Shown here in pieces: positions 53,292 through 62,693 of a stretch of DNA of 64,000 nt. Each line of letters begins with the position of its first letter. The stretch's first letter is position 1. The notes beneath the pieces are model-generated. The model searched no databases, had not been told where the DNA came from, and was given only the letters and a program-made list of their open reading frames with translations. Where the stretch lies: the NCBI RefSeq assembly GCF_018613695.1, contig NZ_JAGGPR010000008.1, positions 319,698 through 383,697 of the forward strand, given 5' to 3'. The position numbers and the translations under genes were made by a program. The stretch comes from Arthrobacter sp. ISL-95 (GTDB lineage: Bacteria; Actinomycetota; Actinomycetes; Actinomycetales; Micrococcaceae).

Positions 53292-55031
53292 ATGCGCATG
53301 GCCAACAAACCCACCGCGACAACTGCCGAAAAACTTGCCACCATCCAGCAGGGGTACACCTTGGAAGGTGCCACTATCGAGCTGGGGGCGGCGATCGTTG
53401 ACGGCGAGATCCACAAAGAGGCCCAGGTCCGGCTTCCGCTCGCCATGATGAACCGCCACGGGCTGGTGGCCGGCGCTACGGGCACCGGCAAGACGGTCAC
53501 GCTGCACATGATTGCCGAGCAATTGTCTACCGCCGGTGTTCCGGTTTTCCTCGCGGACATCAAAGGTGATCTGTCAGGGCTGGCGACGCCCGCCACCGGC
53601 AGTGAGAAGCTGACCGCACGCACGTCGGCGCTGGGGCAGGAATGGTCTGCGAAGAATTTTCCGGTTGAGTTCCTCTCGCTCGGCGGGGACGGCAACGGCA
53701 TCCCCGTCCGCGCCACCATCACCTCGTTCGGGCCCATCCTGCTCTCCCGCATCATGGACCTCAACGACACCCAAGAGTCCAGCCTCCAACTGATCTTCCA
53801 CTTCGCGGACAAGAACAACCTGGAACTCATTGATCTTAAGGATTTGAGGGCGGTCATCCAGTTCCTCACCTCGGACGAGGGCAAGGCAGAGCTCGCAAAC
53901 CTTGGCGGCCTTTCCAAAGCTACGGCCGGCGTGATCCTTCGTGAGCTGGTCACCCTTGAAGCCCAAGGTATGGAGAAGTTCTTCGGCGAGCCCGAGTTCG
54001 ATACCGCAGAGCTCCTCCGCACAGCACCGGATGGCCGGGGTGTGATCAGCTGCCTCGAACTGCCCACACTGCAGACCAAACCGCTCCTCTTCTCCACGTT
54101 CCTCATGTGGCTCCTGGCCGACCTCTTCGAGGACCTGCCCGAAGCCGGCGACCTGGACAAACCCAAGCTCGTCTTCTTCCTTGACGAGGCACACCTGCTC
54201 TTCAACGGTGCGTCCAAGGCCTTCCTTGAAGCCATCACCACCACCGTCCGGCTCATCCGCTCCAAAGGCGTGGGCATCTTCTTTGTCACCCAGACACCCA
54301 AGGATGTTCCGGCAGACGTCCTCGGGCAGTTGGCCAACCGTGTCCAGCACGCCCTGCGCGCCTTCACCCCCGAAGATGCCAAGGCATTGAAGGCCACGGT
54401 GTCCACGTTCCCGGTCAGCGACTACGACCTCGAGGAGACACTCACCTCTGCAGGCATCGGCGAGGCCGTCATTACCGTGATGAATGAGAAAGGCGCACCC
54501 ACCCCCGTCGCCTTGACCCGGCTCCGTGCTCCCGAGTCCGTGATGGGCCCCAGCACTGACGAACTTATCCAAAGCACCGTAGCCGCATCCTCTTTGCTGG
54601 TGAAATACGGCACCGCCGTGGACAACCTCTCCGCATACGAGAAGCTCACCGGCCAGGCAGCCGCCCCTACCGGAGACGCCGCACCCGGGTTGCCGCCAAC
54701 GCCCTCTTCCGGGGATGCCGGGGCTTCGGGTGCCTCCGGGGCTTCACAGGGCGACATCGACGCCGAAGCGCGCCGGATCGAAGAGGAAATCCTCGGCCGT
54801 CCCAGTTCACGTTCCTCGTCGCCTGAGTCATTCCCGGCACCGTCTGCTCCTCCCGCTCCGGCTCCCGCGCCGCAGTCATCCCCGCAGGAAGGGATGTTCG
54901 GTGACATCGCTGGTGCCCTCGGTGGAGCGCTGGGTGGCGGGCTCAAGAGCATGGCCCGATCCATGGGAACGCAACTTGGCCGCGACCTCATGCGCGGGGT
55001 TTTCGGCACGTCCTCGCGGCGTCGCCGCTAG
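53292..55031 (+). CDS. HerA-like DUF853 ATPase
   Basis: A 579-residue P-loop ATPase of the HerA/FtsK superfamily, DUF853 branch. Walker A is GATGTGKT (61-68, Lys67) and Walker B is KLVFFLDEAHLLF, with a sensor-like FFVTQTPKDVP. Residues from about 455 are a Pro/Ala/Ser/Gly-rich tail broken by an acidic helix (DIDAEARRIEEEILG), and it ends with a Gly-rich helix and RRRR. The start is ATG 53292 or ATG 53298. No NurA-type nuclease partner is adjacent. A DNA-translocating or pore-motor role is likely but unproven. Confidence 0.9.
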   Translation: MRMANKPTATTAEKLATIQQGYTLEGATIELGAAIVDGEIHKEAQVRLPLAMMNRHGLVAGATGTGKTVTLHMIAEQLSTAGVPVFLADIKGDLSGLATPATGSEKLTARTSALGQEWSAKNFPVEFLSLGGDGNGIPVRATITSFGPILLSRIMDLNDTQESSLQLIFHFADKNNLELIDLKDLRAVIQFLTSDEGKAELANLGGLSKATAGVILRELVTLEAQGMEKFFGEPEFDTAELLRTAPDGRGVISCLELPTLQTKPLLFSTFLMWLLADLFEDLPEAGDLDKPKLVFFLDEAHLLFNGASKAFLEAITTTVRLIRSKGVGIFFVTQTPKDVPADVLGQLANRVQHALRAFTPEDAKALKATVSTFPVSDYDLEETLTSAGIGEAVITVMNEKGAPTPVALTRLRAPESVMGPSTDELIQSTVAASSLLVKYGTAVDNLSAYEKLTGQAAAPTGDAAPGLPPTPSSGDAGASGASGASQGDIDAEARRIEEEILGRPSSRSSSPESFPAPSAPPAPAPAPQSSPQEGMFGDIAGALGGALGGGLKSMARSMGTQLGRDLMRGVFGTSSRRRR

Positions 55032-55053
55032 TCCTGTGTGACGGCCGAAACCA

Positions 55054-55094
55054 CGACGCCGGGTGGCAGCAATCCCTGCTGCCACCCGGCGTCG
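55054..55094 (+). terminator. Strong hairpin terminator
   Basis: Perfect 18-bp arms (55054-55071 and 55077-55094) with a 5-base loop, 22 bases after the DUF853 stop. Only a weak T content follows (GGCCTTCTCC), but the stem is very stable. Confidence 0.65.
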
Positions 55095-55176
55095 GGCCTT
55101 CTCCAATCGGTGGATATAAGTCGTTCCGAGGCCTTCGTGCACGGCGTTGGCTGCTGCGGCAGGTAACGTAAAGGGC

Positions 55177-56175
55177 GTGCAGTTGAGTCAAGCGTTCGTC
55201 AAGACCGCAGCCGGATGGCTGCTCGGTCTGATGCTTGCTGCCGCCGGAGCCATCGTGTGCATCAACCTGGTGAGCTCCTCTGTGGCCAGTCCGCAGCAGC
55301 CTGTCAAGGAGTACTTGGAGGCCATCCAGAAGGGCGAAGGCGAAGAAGCGCTGGGCCTGCTACGCGCCAAAGTCCCCAGTGCGAACGCCGCCATGCTGGA
55401 CGGCACAGCACTGCAAACGGCAGCCTCCAAGATGTCCGATATCAAGGTGGGAAACCCTGAAGCCCGGGGCAGCAACCGGACGGCCGTGCCGGTGGACTAC
55501 ACCCTTGATGGCAGCCGTCTACACACGGAATTCCTGATGGAACGGACCGGGACCCAGTGGCTGTTCTTCGCCAAATGGGCCTTCGTGCCCACCACGCTTC
55601 CCACCATAGAAGTCACCGTGGTCAATTCCAGCGAGGCCACCCTCAACGGCGTACCCGTGAACATGCCCAACGGGCGCAACAACTTCGCCGTCTTCTTCCC
55701 CGGCAAGTACGAGGCAAGCCTGAACGGCACCTACTTCGAAGCCCCGGCCGCGTCGGCCCTTGTTTCAACGCGCGACGGCGGACAGGCGCCCCTGAACCTG
55801 CAGACGCGGTCCACCAAGGCCATGAATGAGGCCGTGGGGGGCAAAGTCCGGGAGTTCCTGGACACGTGTGCCGCCCAAGCCACCGAGCAGCAGCGCCTGC
55901 AGCCCGATTGCCCGTTCTATCACGCCAGCAATGCCCGCGTGGTGGACGGAACCATCAAGTGGGCCATCACCGAGTACCCCAAGATCACCATTGAGCCGTT
56001 CGGCGGCAAGTGGGTAGTGGCCCCACTCAACGGCAAGGCCACACTGACCGCCCGGGAAATCAACCTCTTCACAGGCTTCGTCAACGACCTCAACATAGAG
56101 CACGATTTCAGCTTCACCACCCAGCTGGACGTAGGCGCAGACACCGTCACAGTCACCCCTATGCTGACCTTCTGA
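55177..56175 (+). CDS. Membrane-anchored hypothetical protein
   Basis: I recognise no named family. One N-terminal transmembrane segment (FVKTAAGWLLGLMLAAAGAIVCINLV) is followed by an extracytoplasmic region of about 285 residues. Residues ~40-130 resemble a DUF4878/NTF2-like fold (VKEYLEAIQKGEGEEALGLL...), and after it comes a beta-rich part with VTVVNSSEATLNGVPV, as in proteins with a small Ig-like TATA-box-like repeat. Cys at about 230 and 242 could form a disulfide. The start GTG 55177 is chosen for the anchor position; a TTG at 55147 is the alternative. It looks like a surface or envelope protein. Confidence 0.75.
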   Translation: MQLSQAFVKTAAGWLLGLMLAAAGAIVCINLVSSSVASPQQPVKEYLEAIQKGEGEEALGLLRAKVPSANAAMLDGTALQTAASKMSDIKVGNPEARGSNRTAVPVDYTLDGSRLHTEFLMERTGTQWLFFAKWAFVPTTLPTIEVTVVNSSEATLNGVPVNMPNGRNNFAVFFPGKYEASLNGTYFEAPAASALVSTRDGGQAPLNLQTRSTKAMNEAVGGKVREFLDTCAAQATEQQRLQPDCPFYHASNARVVDGTIKWAITEYPKITIEPFGGKWVVAPLNGKATLTAREINLFTGFVNDLNIEHDFSFTTQLDVGADTVTVTPMLTF

Positions 56176-56274
56176 TCCTTCGGCCCCTGCCGCGTCAGGC
56201 TGAACTGGCCCAGTTTCCATCCCCAAATCCCGCGATCAATGGCGGTGGTGGCAAGAGAGCCTCCCTAAAATGGG

Positions 56275-57150
56275 CTAGTTCGACCACATCCGAGCCGGCC
56301 CACGAAGAAGAACTTCACGCACATGCCGGAGCATACTCTCTGGCGCGTACACCACATCGTCATAGAAGAACCTCAGCACCAGCATTCCTTGCCTGATTGC
56401 TTCGTTGTCCCGCCGGCGGTCTTTCTTGAACTGACGCGGTTCCAGATGGAAAGCAATGCCGTCGATTTCAACTATGAGGAAGCCTTCAAGGAGAAAGTCG
56501 ACGATTCCTACGCCGTCGATCCAGACCTGGGTCTCGGTGCGGATACCGACATCGCGAAACAGGACCCGTGCCAGGGTTTCCAGAAGGGACCCTGGGCCCC
56601 TGTCCACCTTTGCCAGAACACCGCGGGCCTGGCCACCCCGGTTGCCCAGTAAATGACGGCGTAGATACCCGAGCCCGATGTCGCCGCGAATGTATGCGCT
56701 CTCCACCATCACCAGCGCTTCCAACGGAGGCAGACAGAGAAGTGCGTGCAGGAGGACATCCGGCAGGGCGACATACGGCTCGTTCGGTCGAGGTTGGGAC
56801 AGGGGCAAGCGGTGGCTGATGCACCCAGCTGCACGTCTGCCGTTGCTCTGCCAGTAGTGGGGCTCGGCGGGTTTGTGAAGTAACCACAGGTCATAGCGGC
56901 TGGCAGCTGATGCGCAGGTGAGCAGCGACCTCGCTTTGACTGCTGCAACAGATGCCGGATCCGCGCCCGGAAGACGCAGCACTCCGCGTTCGACGCGCAG
57001 GACGCTTCCTGCCCGCAACGCAGATCGAATCGCCGCGTCGCTGGCACCCTGATCCTGGACCTGCCGGGTCAGGGCCGCCCCGCCTAATCGTCGCAGGGCT
57101 TCCGCGGGTTCCATCCCTCCAGCCTGCCGTTCCAACCAAGGGGCCGGCAC
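56275..57150 (-). CDS. AbiEi-like / DUF559-like protein
   Basis: A 291-residue protein with two parts. The N-terminal half resembles type IV toxin-antitoxin AbiEi antitoxins and abortive-infection proteins: a winged helix (ALTRQVQDQGASDAAIRSALRAGSVLRVERGVLRLPG) then LLTCASAASRYDLWLL. The C-terminal ~100 residues match DUF559/Vsr-like endonuclease folds (VGIVDFLLEGFLIVEIDGIAFHL...FKKDRRRDNEAIRQGMLVLRFFYDDVVYAPE), with the acidic pair expected of that active site. No AbiEii toxin gene is adjacent. The start is uncertain: GTG 57150, or ATG 57114 with GGAGGG too close to it. Confidence 0.8.
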   Translation of the reverse strand: MPAPWLERQAGGMEPAEALRRLGGAALTRQVQDQGASDAAIRSALRAGSVLRVERGVLRLPGADPASVAAVKARSLLTCASAASRYDLWLLHKPAEPHYWQSNGRRAAGCISHRLPLSQPRPNEPYVALPDVLLHALLCLPPLEALVMVESAYIRGDIGLGYLRRHLLGNRGGQARGVLAKVDRGPGSLLETLARVLFRDVGIRTETQVWIDGVGIVDFLLEGFLIVEIDGIAFHLEPRQFKKDRRRDNEAIRQGMLVLRFFYDDVVYAPESMLRHVREVLLRGPARMWSN

Positions 57151-57221
57151 TGCCGAAGTGGGCTATGTGGACAATCTGCAGCTCCAGAGCGGCCCTTTAT
57201 TGACGACTCCCGCAGCATAAA

Positions 57222-57263
57222 AATGGCCCGGGCAACCCCCTGAGAGGTCATACCCGGGCCATT
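57222..57263 (-). terminator. Intrinsic terminator of the NHL gene
   Basis: Arms AATGGCCCGGG (57222-57232) and CCCGGGCCATT (57253-57263) pair perfectly. On the minus strand the stem runs into TTTTT, giving a proper Rho-independent terminator 16 bases beyond the NHL protein stop. Confidence 0.8.
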
Positions 57264-57278
57264 CCAACCTAGTGGGGC

Positions 57279-59252
57279 TTAGTCCATGCCGCGCAGGTCC
57301 AGCACCAGCTCGGACTCACCATCGGCCTGCAGGACTACGGGAATGCCCCAGTCCTGCTGGTAGAGGTGGCAAGCCGCGTGGTCCGGGATTTCGCCGTCCT
57401 CAGTCTCGGGACCATCGCATGCCGCCGCTCGGGCGGTGATATGCAGGATGCCCTCAGGAACATCGGCAGACAGCTCAAGGGTGCGCAGCAAACCCACCGA
57501 GGTACCACCGCCGGAGACCAGAAGTTCCGGTGGGGTGGAGGAAATCTTCAGCTGCGTGGGGTCGCCCCAACGATCGTCCAGCTTCTGGCCGGTGGGAGCC
57601 TTGAAACGTACCGCGAGCTCAAGGTTGCCTGGGGTCACCGGGCTCTTGGGACGGTGCGTTTGCGATGCTCCCTCATCCACCTGCAGGGCTTCCTTGGGAA
57701 TGGGAACCAAGACCAGTTGGTGCTTGTTCGACTCCACCACCACAAGGAGCGGGTCACTGCCTTCAACCTGAACCACGACGACGTCGCTCGGTTCCGCAAG
57801 GCCCCTCGCCAAGGTAGATACCGACTTGGTGGAGGGGTCGTAGCGCCGCACGGCACCGTTGTAGGTGTCTGCGATGGCCACGGAATTGTCCGGCAGAACC
57901 GTCACGCCCAACGGGTGCTGCAGGCGTGCGTCATCGGCCCCGCCATCGCGGAACCCGAAATCGAACAGGCCCTTGCCCACAGCAGTTTCCACGGTCACAC
58001 CGGAATCGCCCACCACCAGGCGACGCAAGGACGACGTCTCCGAGTCAGCCACCCAAATGTTGTCTTCCCCATCAATGGCCAAACCGGACGACTGGGCGAA
58101 CCAGGCTTCCTCCGCTTTGCCGTCCAGCAGGCCTTCCAGTCCGGAGCCGGCGAGGATGGAAACCTCGTTGGCCAGGGGGTCGAAGGCGAAAATCTGATGG
58201 GTTCCCGCCATGGCGATGACTACGCGCTGCAGCTTTTCGCTCCAGACCACGTCCCACGGTGAGGACAGTGAAACCTCGGTGCCCAAACCCAGCGCCCCAA
58301 CATCGATCGCGTCGGCAGCGAAGTCAGCCGGGCCGCCGTCGTGATGTTCAGACCACGTTCCGGCACCGGTGTCCGTCACCCGGGCGGGACCGGCGTCGAG
58401 CAGCCGCTGTACACCGTTGCCGGCGAGAGTCTGTACGTAGCCGGAGCTCAGCGTGACGCCACGCAGGCGATGATTGACGGTGTCGGCAACCACTGCGTCG
58501 TAGCCGAGCTTCCACGCCAGCTCCGACGGCAGAAGGGTCACGCCCTGGGGCTCGTTGAACTGTGCAATCTCCGATTGTCCGTCCAGGAACCCCTTGGAGC
58601 CGGAGCCGATGATGCGCTCCACGGTTTCAAGATCGGGGCGGAGCTCCACCAGCCGATGATGACCGGAATCCACTACAAGGTAGTTGCCGTTGGCGAGCTG
58701 GGTGGCTTTTCCGGGGAACCGCAAAGTGCCCGACGTCGGCTCCGGAGCCACGTACGGTCCGTTGCCTCGGTGGAGGGTTCCCTTGGCTTCGTGCTCGGCC
58801 ACGAGTTCCTCCAGGAGGACAGCGAGGCCGCCCGCGTGGCCCTCACCGGAGAGGTGAGCCACAATGTAGCCCTCGGGGTCGATGACCACCAGTGTGGGCC
58901 AGGCGCGGGCGGTGTACGCCTTCCACGTTGCCAGCTCGGGATCATCCAGAACCGGGTGGTGGATTTCGTAGCGTTCAACGGCAGATGCCAGCGCAACGGG
59001 ATCCGCTTCGTGTTCGAACTTGGGCGAATGCACGCCAACCGTCACCAGGACGTCCGAGTACTTTTCCTCGAGCGGGCGCAGCTCGTCCAGCACGTGCAGG
59101 CAGTTGATGCAGCAGAAGGTCCAGAAGTCCAGCAGCACGATCTTGCCGCGCAAGGACTCGAGGTCGAGGGATTTCCCGCCCGTGTTGAGCCAGCCGCGGC
59201 CCTCCAGTTCGGAGGCCCGGACCCGGTGTTGGGTACGTACGGTTTCGCTCAT
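57279..59252 (-). CDS. Thioredoxin-NHL repeat protein
   Basis: A 657-residue protein. Residues ~25-160 are a thioredoxin/TlpA-like domain with active-site CINC (Cys48, Cys51) in FWTFCCINCLH and a cis-proline WPTLVVIDPEGY. From about 180 NHL-type beta-propeller repeats follow (LVVDSGHHRLVEL, VADTVNHRLRGV, VADSETSSLRRL, IADTYNGAVRRY). No signal peptide is seen, so it is probably cytoplasmic. The ATG overlaps the CopD-CtaG stop (ATGA), suggesting a redox task linked to copper or cytochrome oxidase assembly. NHLRC2 in animals has the same architecture. Confidence 0.93.
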   Translation of the reverse strand: MSETVRTQHRVRASELEGRGWLNTGGKSLDLESLRGKIVLLDFWTFCCINCLHVLDELRPLEEKYSDVLVTVGVHSPKFEHEADPVALASAVERYEIHHPVLDDPELATWKAYTARAWPTLVVIDPEGYIVAHLSGEGHAGGLAVLLEELVAEHEAKGTLHRGNGPYVAPEPTSGTLRFPGKATQLANGNYLVVDSGHHRLVELRPDLETVERIIGSGSKGFLDGQSEIAQFNEPQGVTLLPSELAWKLGYDAVVADTVNHRLRGVTLSSGYVQTLAGNGVQRLLDAGPARVTDTGAGTWSEHHDGGPADFAADAIDVGALGLGTEVSLSSPWDVVWSEKLQRVVIAMAGTHQIFAFDPLANEVSILAGSGLEGLLDGKAEEAWFAQSSGLAIDGEDNIWVADSETSSLRRLVVGDSGVTVETAVGKGLFDFGFRDGGADDARLQHPLGVTVLPDNSVAIADTYNGAVRRYDPSTKSVSTLARGLAEPSDVVVVQVEGSDPLLVVVESNKHQLVLVPIPKEALQVDEGASQTHRPKSPVTPGNLELAVRFKAPTGQKLDDRWGDPTQLKISSTPPELLVSGGGTSVGLLRTLELSADVPEGILHITARAAACDGPETEDGEIPDHAACHLYQQDWGIPVVLQADGESELVLDLRGMD

Positions 59253-61489
59253 CAGCGTCCTTCCAGCTTGGTGTTCGGTTCGGTCTGCCCGGAAGAGTCC
59301 GTGGTGGCGCGTTCAGCGTTGCTGCGTTCCGCTTGGGGCTCCTTGGATGCTTGGGCGGTTCGATGAGTCATCTTGGCATCGCGGTCAGCGAGCCGGGCAA
59401 ACATATCGTTGTAAGCACTGAGATCGGCGTCGTTATTCCTGTCGGCCGCTCGATCTACCCGGCGGGTCTCCCGTTCGTCCGAACGGGACCACATCACTGC
59501 GACGCCAATTGCCACCAGCAAGGTGGGGACCTCGCCGATGCCCCATGCCACCGCACCACCCAGTTGCTGGTCTCCAATGGCCGAGGGACCCCACGCCCTG
59601 CCCAGGTTTCCAAAGTAGTCGGCAGCCAGCAGTCCGGTGCCACCCATGATGGCCACACCGAAGAACGCGTGGAAGCCCATAGTGGCCAATAGGAGAAGCA
59701 GGCGCATGGGGTAGGGGGCGCGGCGAGGAAGAGGGTCGCTACCGATCATGGTCAGCACAAAGATGTAGCCGGTCAGAAGGAAGTGCACGTTCATGAGCTC
59801 ATGGCCCACATGCTCGCGCATCGCGAGGCTGAACAGGTCCGAGTAGTAGAACAGGACGATCGAGCCCGCAAAGTTGGCAGCGGCAAACAAAGGGTGCGTC
59901 ACGATCTGCGAGAACTTCGAATGCACAAACAGCAGCAGCCACTCGCGCAGACCCCGCGACCCGTGAGTGCCTTCACCCCGGGCCGGCAGGGCCCGCAAGG
60001 CAAGGGTCACAGGGGAACCAAGGACCAGGAAGATGGGAGCCACCATGGTGAGGGCCATGTGATCCACCATGTGGGCAGAGAACAGCACGCGTCCGTAAAC
60101 GGCGGGTGGACCCGACGTTATGTACGTAAGTACCACCAGCCCTATGAGCCAGTTCACCGACCGGAACCACGACCACTTGTCGCCACGCTTAAGGACCTTG
60201 ATGATGCCAAGGATGTAGGAAACAGCACCGAACAGCGCGACGCCTACCCACAGCCAGTCAAAGCGCCATTCAGTCAACCAGCGTTCCGGTGTGAGCTCAG
60301 GTGGGAGCTCGTAGCCGGAGAGGATGAACGACGGCGAGGCATCGGGGGCGTAGGTGGTGGGCTGCGGCGGCGCCGAGCGTCCGAGCGCAACGGCGAGTCC
60401 CGACGTCGCGCCCATCACCAGCAGCTCAACCAAAACGAGCTGCCACAGCACCCGGCGGGCAGACATGGAACCGTTCTTGCCAAGCTGCGGGATAACCCAC
60501 TGGCGGTGCATGAAGCCAATACCACCCAGCACCAGCGTGGCTAGGGACTTGGCGATAATGAGCTGGCCATAGGCCGAGCCGAAAAGGTCAGCGGGGTTTG
60601 TCACGCGGATGGCGGCGTTGATGACACCGGAGGCGAACACCAGGACAAAGGCGAACCCGGCCAGCGCTGAGAAGCGGCGCAGGGTTTGCTCGGTGATGTC
60701 CGGTGTTCCCTTGCTCCTGGAACCCGTGAGAATGCCGGAAAGGACCGCGAGCATGATGATGCCGCCCACCCACGTGGATACACCCACCAGGTGGAGGCCC
60801 AGGGAATTGATGGCCCCCTCATGATCGCTTGAACTGGAGGAGTGACCGATCAGGGCTGTGGGAATCAGGCCGATCAGGGCTAACAGGAGCGTGAACGCCA
60901 GACCCGTTAGGGACCGGACGCCGAACAGCGCAGTGGTGACCACGGCGGCGATGATGGTGACCGCGAGCCACGCCTTCCCGGTCTCAATGTCCGTCATGAA
61001 GTAAACCAGGGAGCGCGTGAACTCCGCATCTCCGGAGAGCCCCTGCCCTGCGACGTCTGCGTACGTCAGTACGAGGACCGCAACGGCGGACAAAGTCCAT
61101 GCTGCCCCGGCTGCCGCCGCAACGGCTAAGGCCCGTGCGAAGGCCGGATGTTCCGGTGCGTCAATGTCCTTCTCACGGGACCGGGATCCGCCGATGTTCT
61201 TGGGCAGGATACCGACGGCAAAGATCAGGCCGCCAACCACCGTTGCAACAGACACATTGTGAATGGCTTTCGCGATGGGGAGGCCCCACCGGACCAATGC
61301 GCCGGGGTCCGAAACCTGCCGCGCAGCTGAGGCACCGGAGAAGATGAGGGCCGCTGCGAGAGCCAGGAAGAGCGCCGCCAGTCCGGCCAGTTGCCACGGC
61401 AAGGAAATGCCCGCGACTGTGGTGCCTCCCCGCGCTCCCGGTTTGGGAACAGGCGAAGGGGCAGTAGCGGAGCTTCTTGCTGATGGCAC
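59252..61489 (-). CDS. CopD-CtaG fusion, cytochrome oxidase assembly/copper protein
   Basis: A 745-residue polytopic membrane protein. After one span, residues ~70-380 match the copper resistance D family (SLVYFMTDIETGKAWLAV, LGLHLVGVSTWVGGIIML, FSALAGFAFVLVFASGVINA). Residues ~400-690 match caa3-type CtaG, which delivers copper to the CuB centre, with FSAHMVDHMALTMVAPIFLVLG and EHVGHELMNVHFLLTGYIF histidines as likely ligands. The last 70 residues are charged and cytosolic. The start is GTG 61489. It is coupled to the thioredoxin-NHL gene. Confidence 0.93.
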   Translation of the reverse strand: MPSARSSATAPSPVPKPGARGGTTVAGISLPWQLAGLAALFLALAAALIFSGASAARQVSDPGALVRWGLPIAKAIHNVSVATVVGGLIFAVGILPKNIGGSRSREKDIDAPEHPAFARALAVAAAAGAAWTLSAVAVLVLTYADVAGQGLSGDAEFTRSLVYFMTDIETGKAWLAVTIIAAVVTTALFGVRSLTGLAFTLLLALIGLIPTALIGHSSSSSDHEGAINSLGLHLVGVSTWVGGIIMLAVLSGILTGSRSKGTPDITEQTLRRFSALAGFAFVLVFASGVINAAIRVTNPADLFGSAYGQLIIAKSLATLVLGGIGFMHRQWVIPQLGKNGSMSARRVLWQLVLVELLVMGATSGLAVALGRSAPPQPTTYAPDASPSFILSGYELPPELTPERWLTEWRFDWLWVGVALFGAVSYILGIIKVLKRGDKWSWFRSVNWLIGLVVLTYITSGPPAVYGRVLFSAHMVDHMALTMVAPIFLVLGSPVTLALRALPARGEGTHGSRGLREWLLLFVHSKFSQIVTHPLFAAANFAGSIVLFYYSDLFSLAMREHVGHELMNVHFLLTGYIFVLTMIGSDPLPRRAPYPMRLLLLLATMGFHAFFGVAIMGGTGLLAADYFGNLGRAWGPSAIGDQQLGGAVAWGIGEVPTLLVAIGVAVMWSRSDERETRRVDRAADRNNDADLSAYNDMFARLADRDAKMTHRTAQASKEPQAERSNAERATTDSSGQTEPNTKLEGR

Positions 61490-61557
61490 TTATCCATTGT
61501 CCGCTACCTGCCGCCGGGCTGCGAATCGGAAGAGGCGCTATGTGCATTAACTAACAA

Positions 61558-61589
61558 AAGGGACGGCAACCAGTAGGTTGCCGTCCCTT
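61558..61589 (-). terminator. Intrinsic terminator of the HU gene
   Basis: Perfect 14-bp arms (61558-61571 and 61576-61589) with loop AGTA, followed on the minus strand by TTTT including the last paired bases. It lies 22 bases beyond the HU stop. Confidence 0.85.
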
Positions 61590-61611
61590 CAAGGCGTTCG
61601 CCGAAGAGTAA

Positions 61612-61899
61612 TTACTTCTTCTTGGCGACAGCAGCCTTCAGCTTGGAGCCAGCGGTCAGCTTGACGCTGTGGCCGGCGGCGATCTGGATGGTTTCGCCGG
61701 TCTGCGGGTTACGGCCGGTGCGAGCTGCACGGTCGGTGCGCTCAACTGCGAGCCAGCCCGGGATGGTGATCTTTTCGCCAGCGGCGACAGAAGTCTCGAA
61801 AACTTCGAACAGTGCATCGAGCACGGAGTTGACTGCTGCCTGGCTGGTGCCAGCCTTGCCTGCTACCTCTGCAACGAGTTCACTACGGTTCTTAGCCAT
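61612..61899 (-). CDS. HU-family DNA-binding protein
   Basis: A 95-residue histone-like HU protein. It has the N-terminal dimerisation helices ([39 protein letters not shown]), the body strand ITIPGWLAVERTDRAARTGRNPQTGE that leads into the DNA-embracing beta arm, and a short Lys-rich tail (AAVAKKK). The FG of most HU proteins is PGW here. It bends and compacts chromosomal DNA as a dimer. AGGAGG precedes the ATG. It is monocistronic with its own terminator. Confidence 0.96.
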   Translation of the reverse strand: MAKNRSELVAEVAGKAGTSQAAVNSVLDALFEVFETSVAAGEKITIPGWLAVERTDRAARTGRNPQTGETIQIAAGHSVKLTAGSKLKAAVAKKK

Positions 61900-62129
61900 T
61901 TACGTCCTCCTGGACTCATACGTTTTTGAGCTTTCAAGCGGAATGCGAGCAAGCCACTGTTCGAAAACTTACCAGCTTGGGCTGGCATGGCCAGCAAATT
62001 CCGCGTGTTTCCGCGCCTTTTTGACCAATATCACCGGATTTTCGGGGTTTTTAGGAGTGCTTTACGCCCTTGGCGTACCCTACGGCGTTGGCTGGAGGCA
62101 CAAGCGGGCACTCCGCCGGCCGCTGCTGG

Positions 62130-62693
62130 TTAGAACAGAATGCGTTGGAACAACACATGATCCTGCCACTCACCGGCTATCTGGAGGTATGACGGCGCTA
62201 CCCCAATACGGTCGAAACCGGACCGTTTCAAGACGGCTTGGGAGGCCGCGTTGTGGGCAAGCGTAGCGGCCTGGATGCGATGGAGGCCGAGTTCCTGGGT
62301 GGCCATATTTACGACGGCGGCTACCGCAGCTGACGCTATACCCTTGCCGGCGCAGGCCACATCTACCCAGTAGCCGAGGTTGGCATTCAAGAAGGGCCCC
62401 CGGACGATTCCGGAGAGCGTGATCATCCCGAAGATTCCCTGTGCTGTGGTCAAAACCCATGGAACCTCTGTGCCCTGTTCATAGAGGTTCAGCTTGCCCT
62501 GCATTACCGTCGCCTGACCCGCGGTGCTGAAGAACTCGTCAGCCCTGACTGGCTCCCACGGTGCCAGGTGATCACGGTTCCGCCGATATGCAGCGGCCAG
62601 GCTGGACGCATCCGAGGCTTCCAGCGGGCGCAGGAGGAGCTGAGCGGTGCCTTCGCCCGCTGATGCAATGTCCAGGTTTCGCGTGAGAATCAT
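62130..62693 (-). CDS. RimJ/RimL-type GNAT acetyltransferase
   Basis: A 187-residue GNAT of the RimJ/RimL group. Landmarks are LLLRPLEASDASSLAAAYRRNRDHLAPWEP at the N-terminus, LGYWVDVACAGKGIASAAVAAVVNMA for acetyl-CoA binding, and LHRIQAATLAHNAASQAVLKRSGF. These enzymes acetylate ribosomal protein N-termini or small molecules; which one applies here is unknown. It is divergent from the leader ORF-patatin unit. Confidence 0.9.
   Translation of the reverse strand: MILTRNLDIASAGEGTAQLLLRPLEASDASSLAAAYRRNRDHLAPWEPVRADEFFSTAGQATVMQGKLNLYEQGTEVPWVLTTAQGIFGMITLSGIVRGPFLNANLGYWVDVACAGKGIASAAVAAVVNMATQELGLHRIQAATLAHNAASQAVLKRSGFDRIGVAPSYLQIAGEWQDHVLFQRILF

Noticed and set aside
61969..61997. Possible HU promoter (TTGCTG, 17 bp, TGGTAA on the minus strand)
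   Set aside because: The -10 match is too poor to call a promoter from sequence alone.
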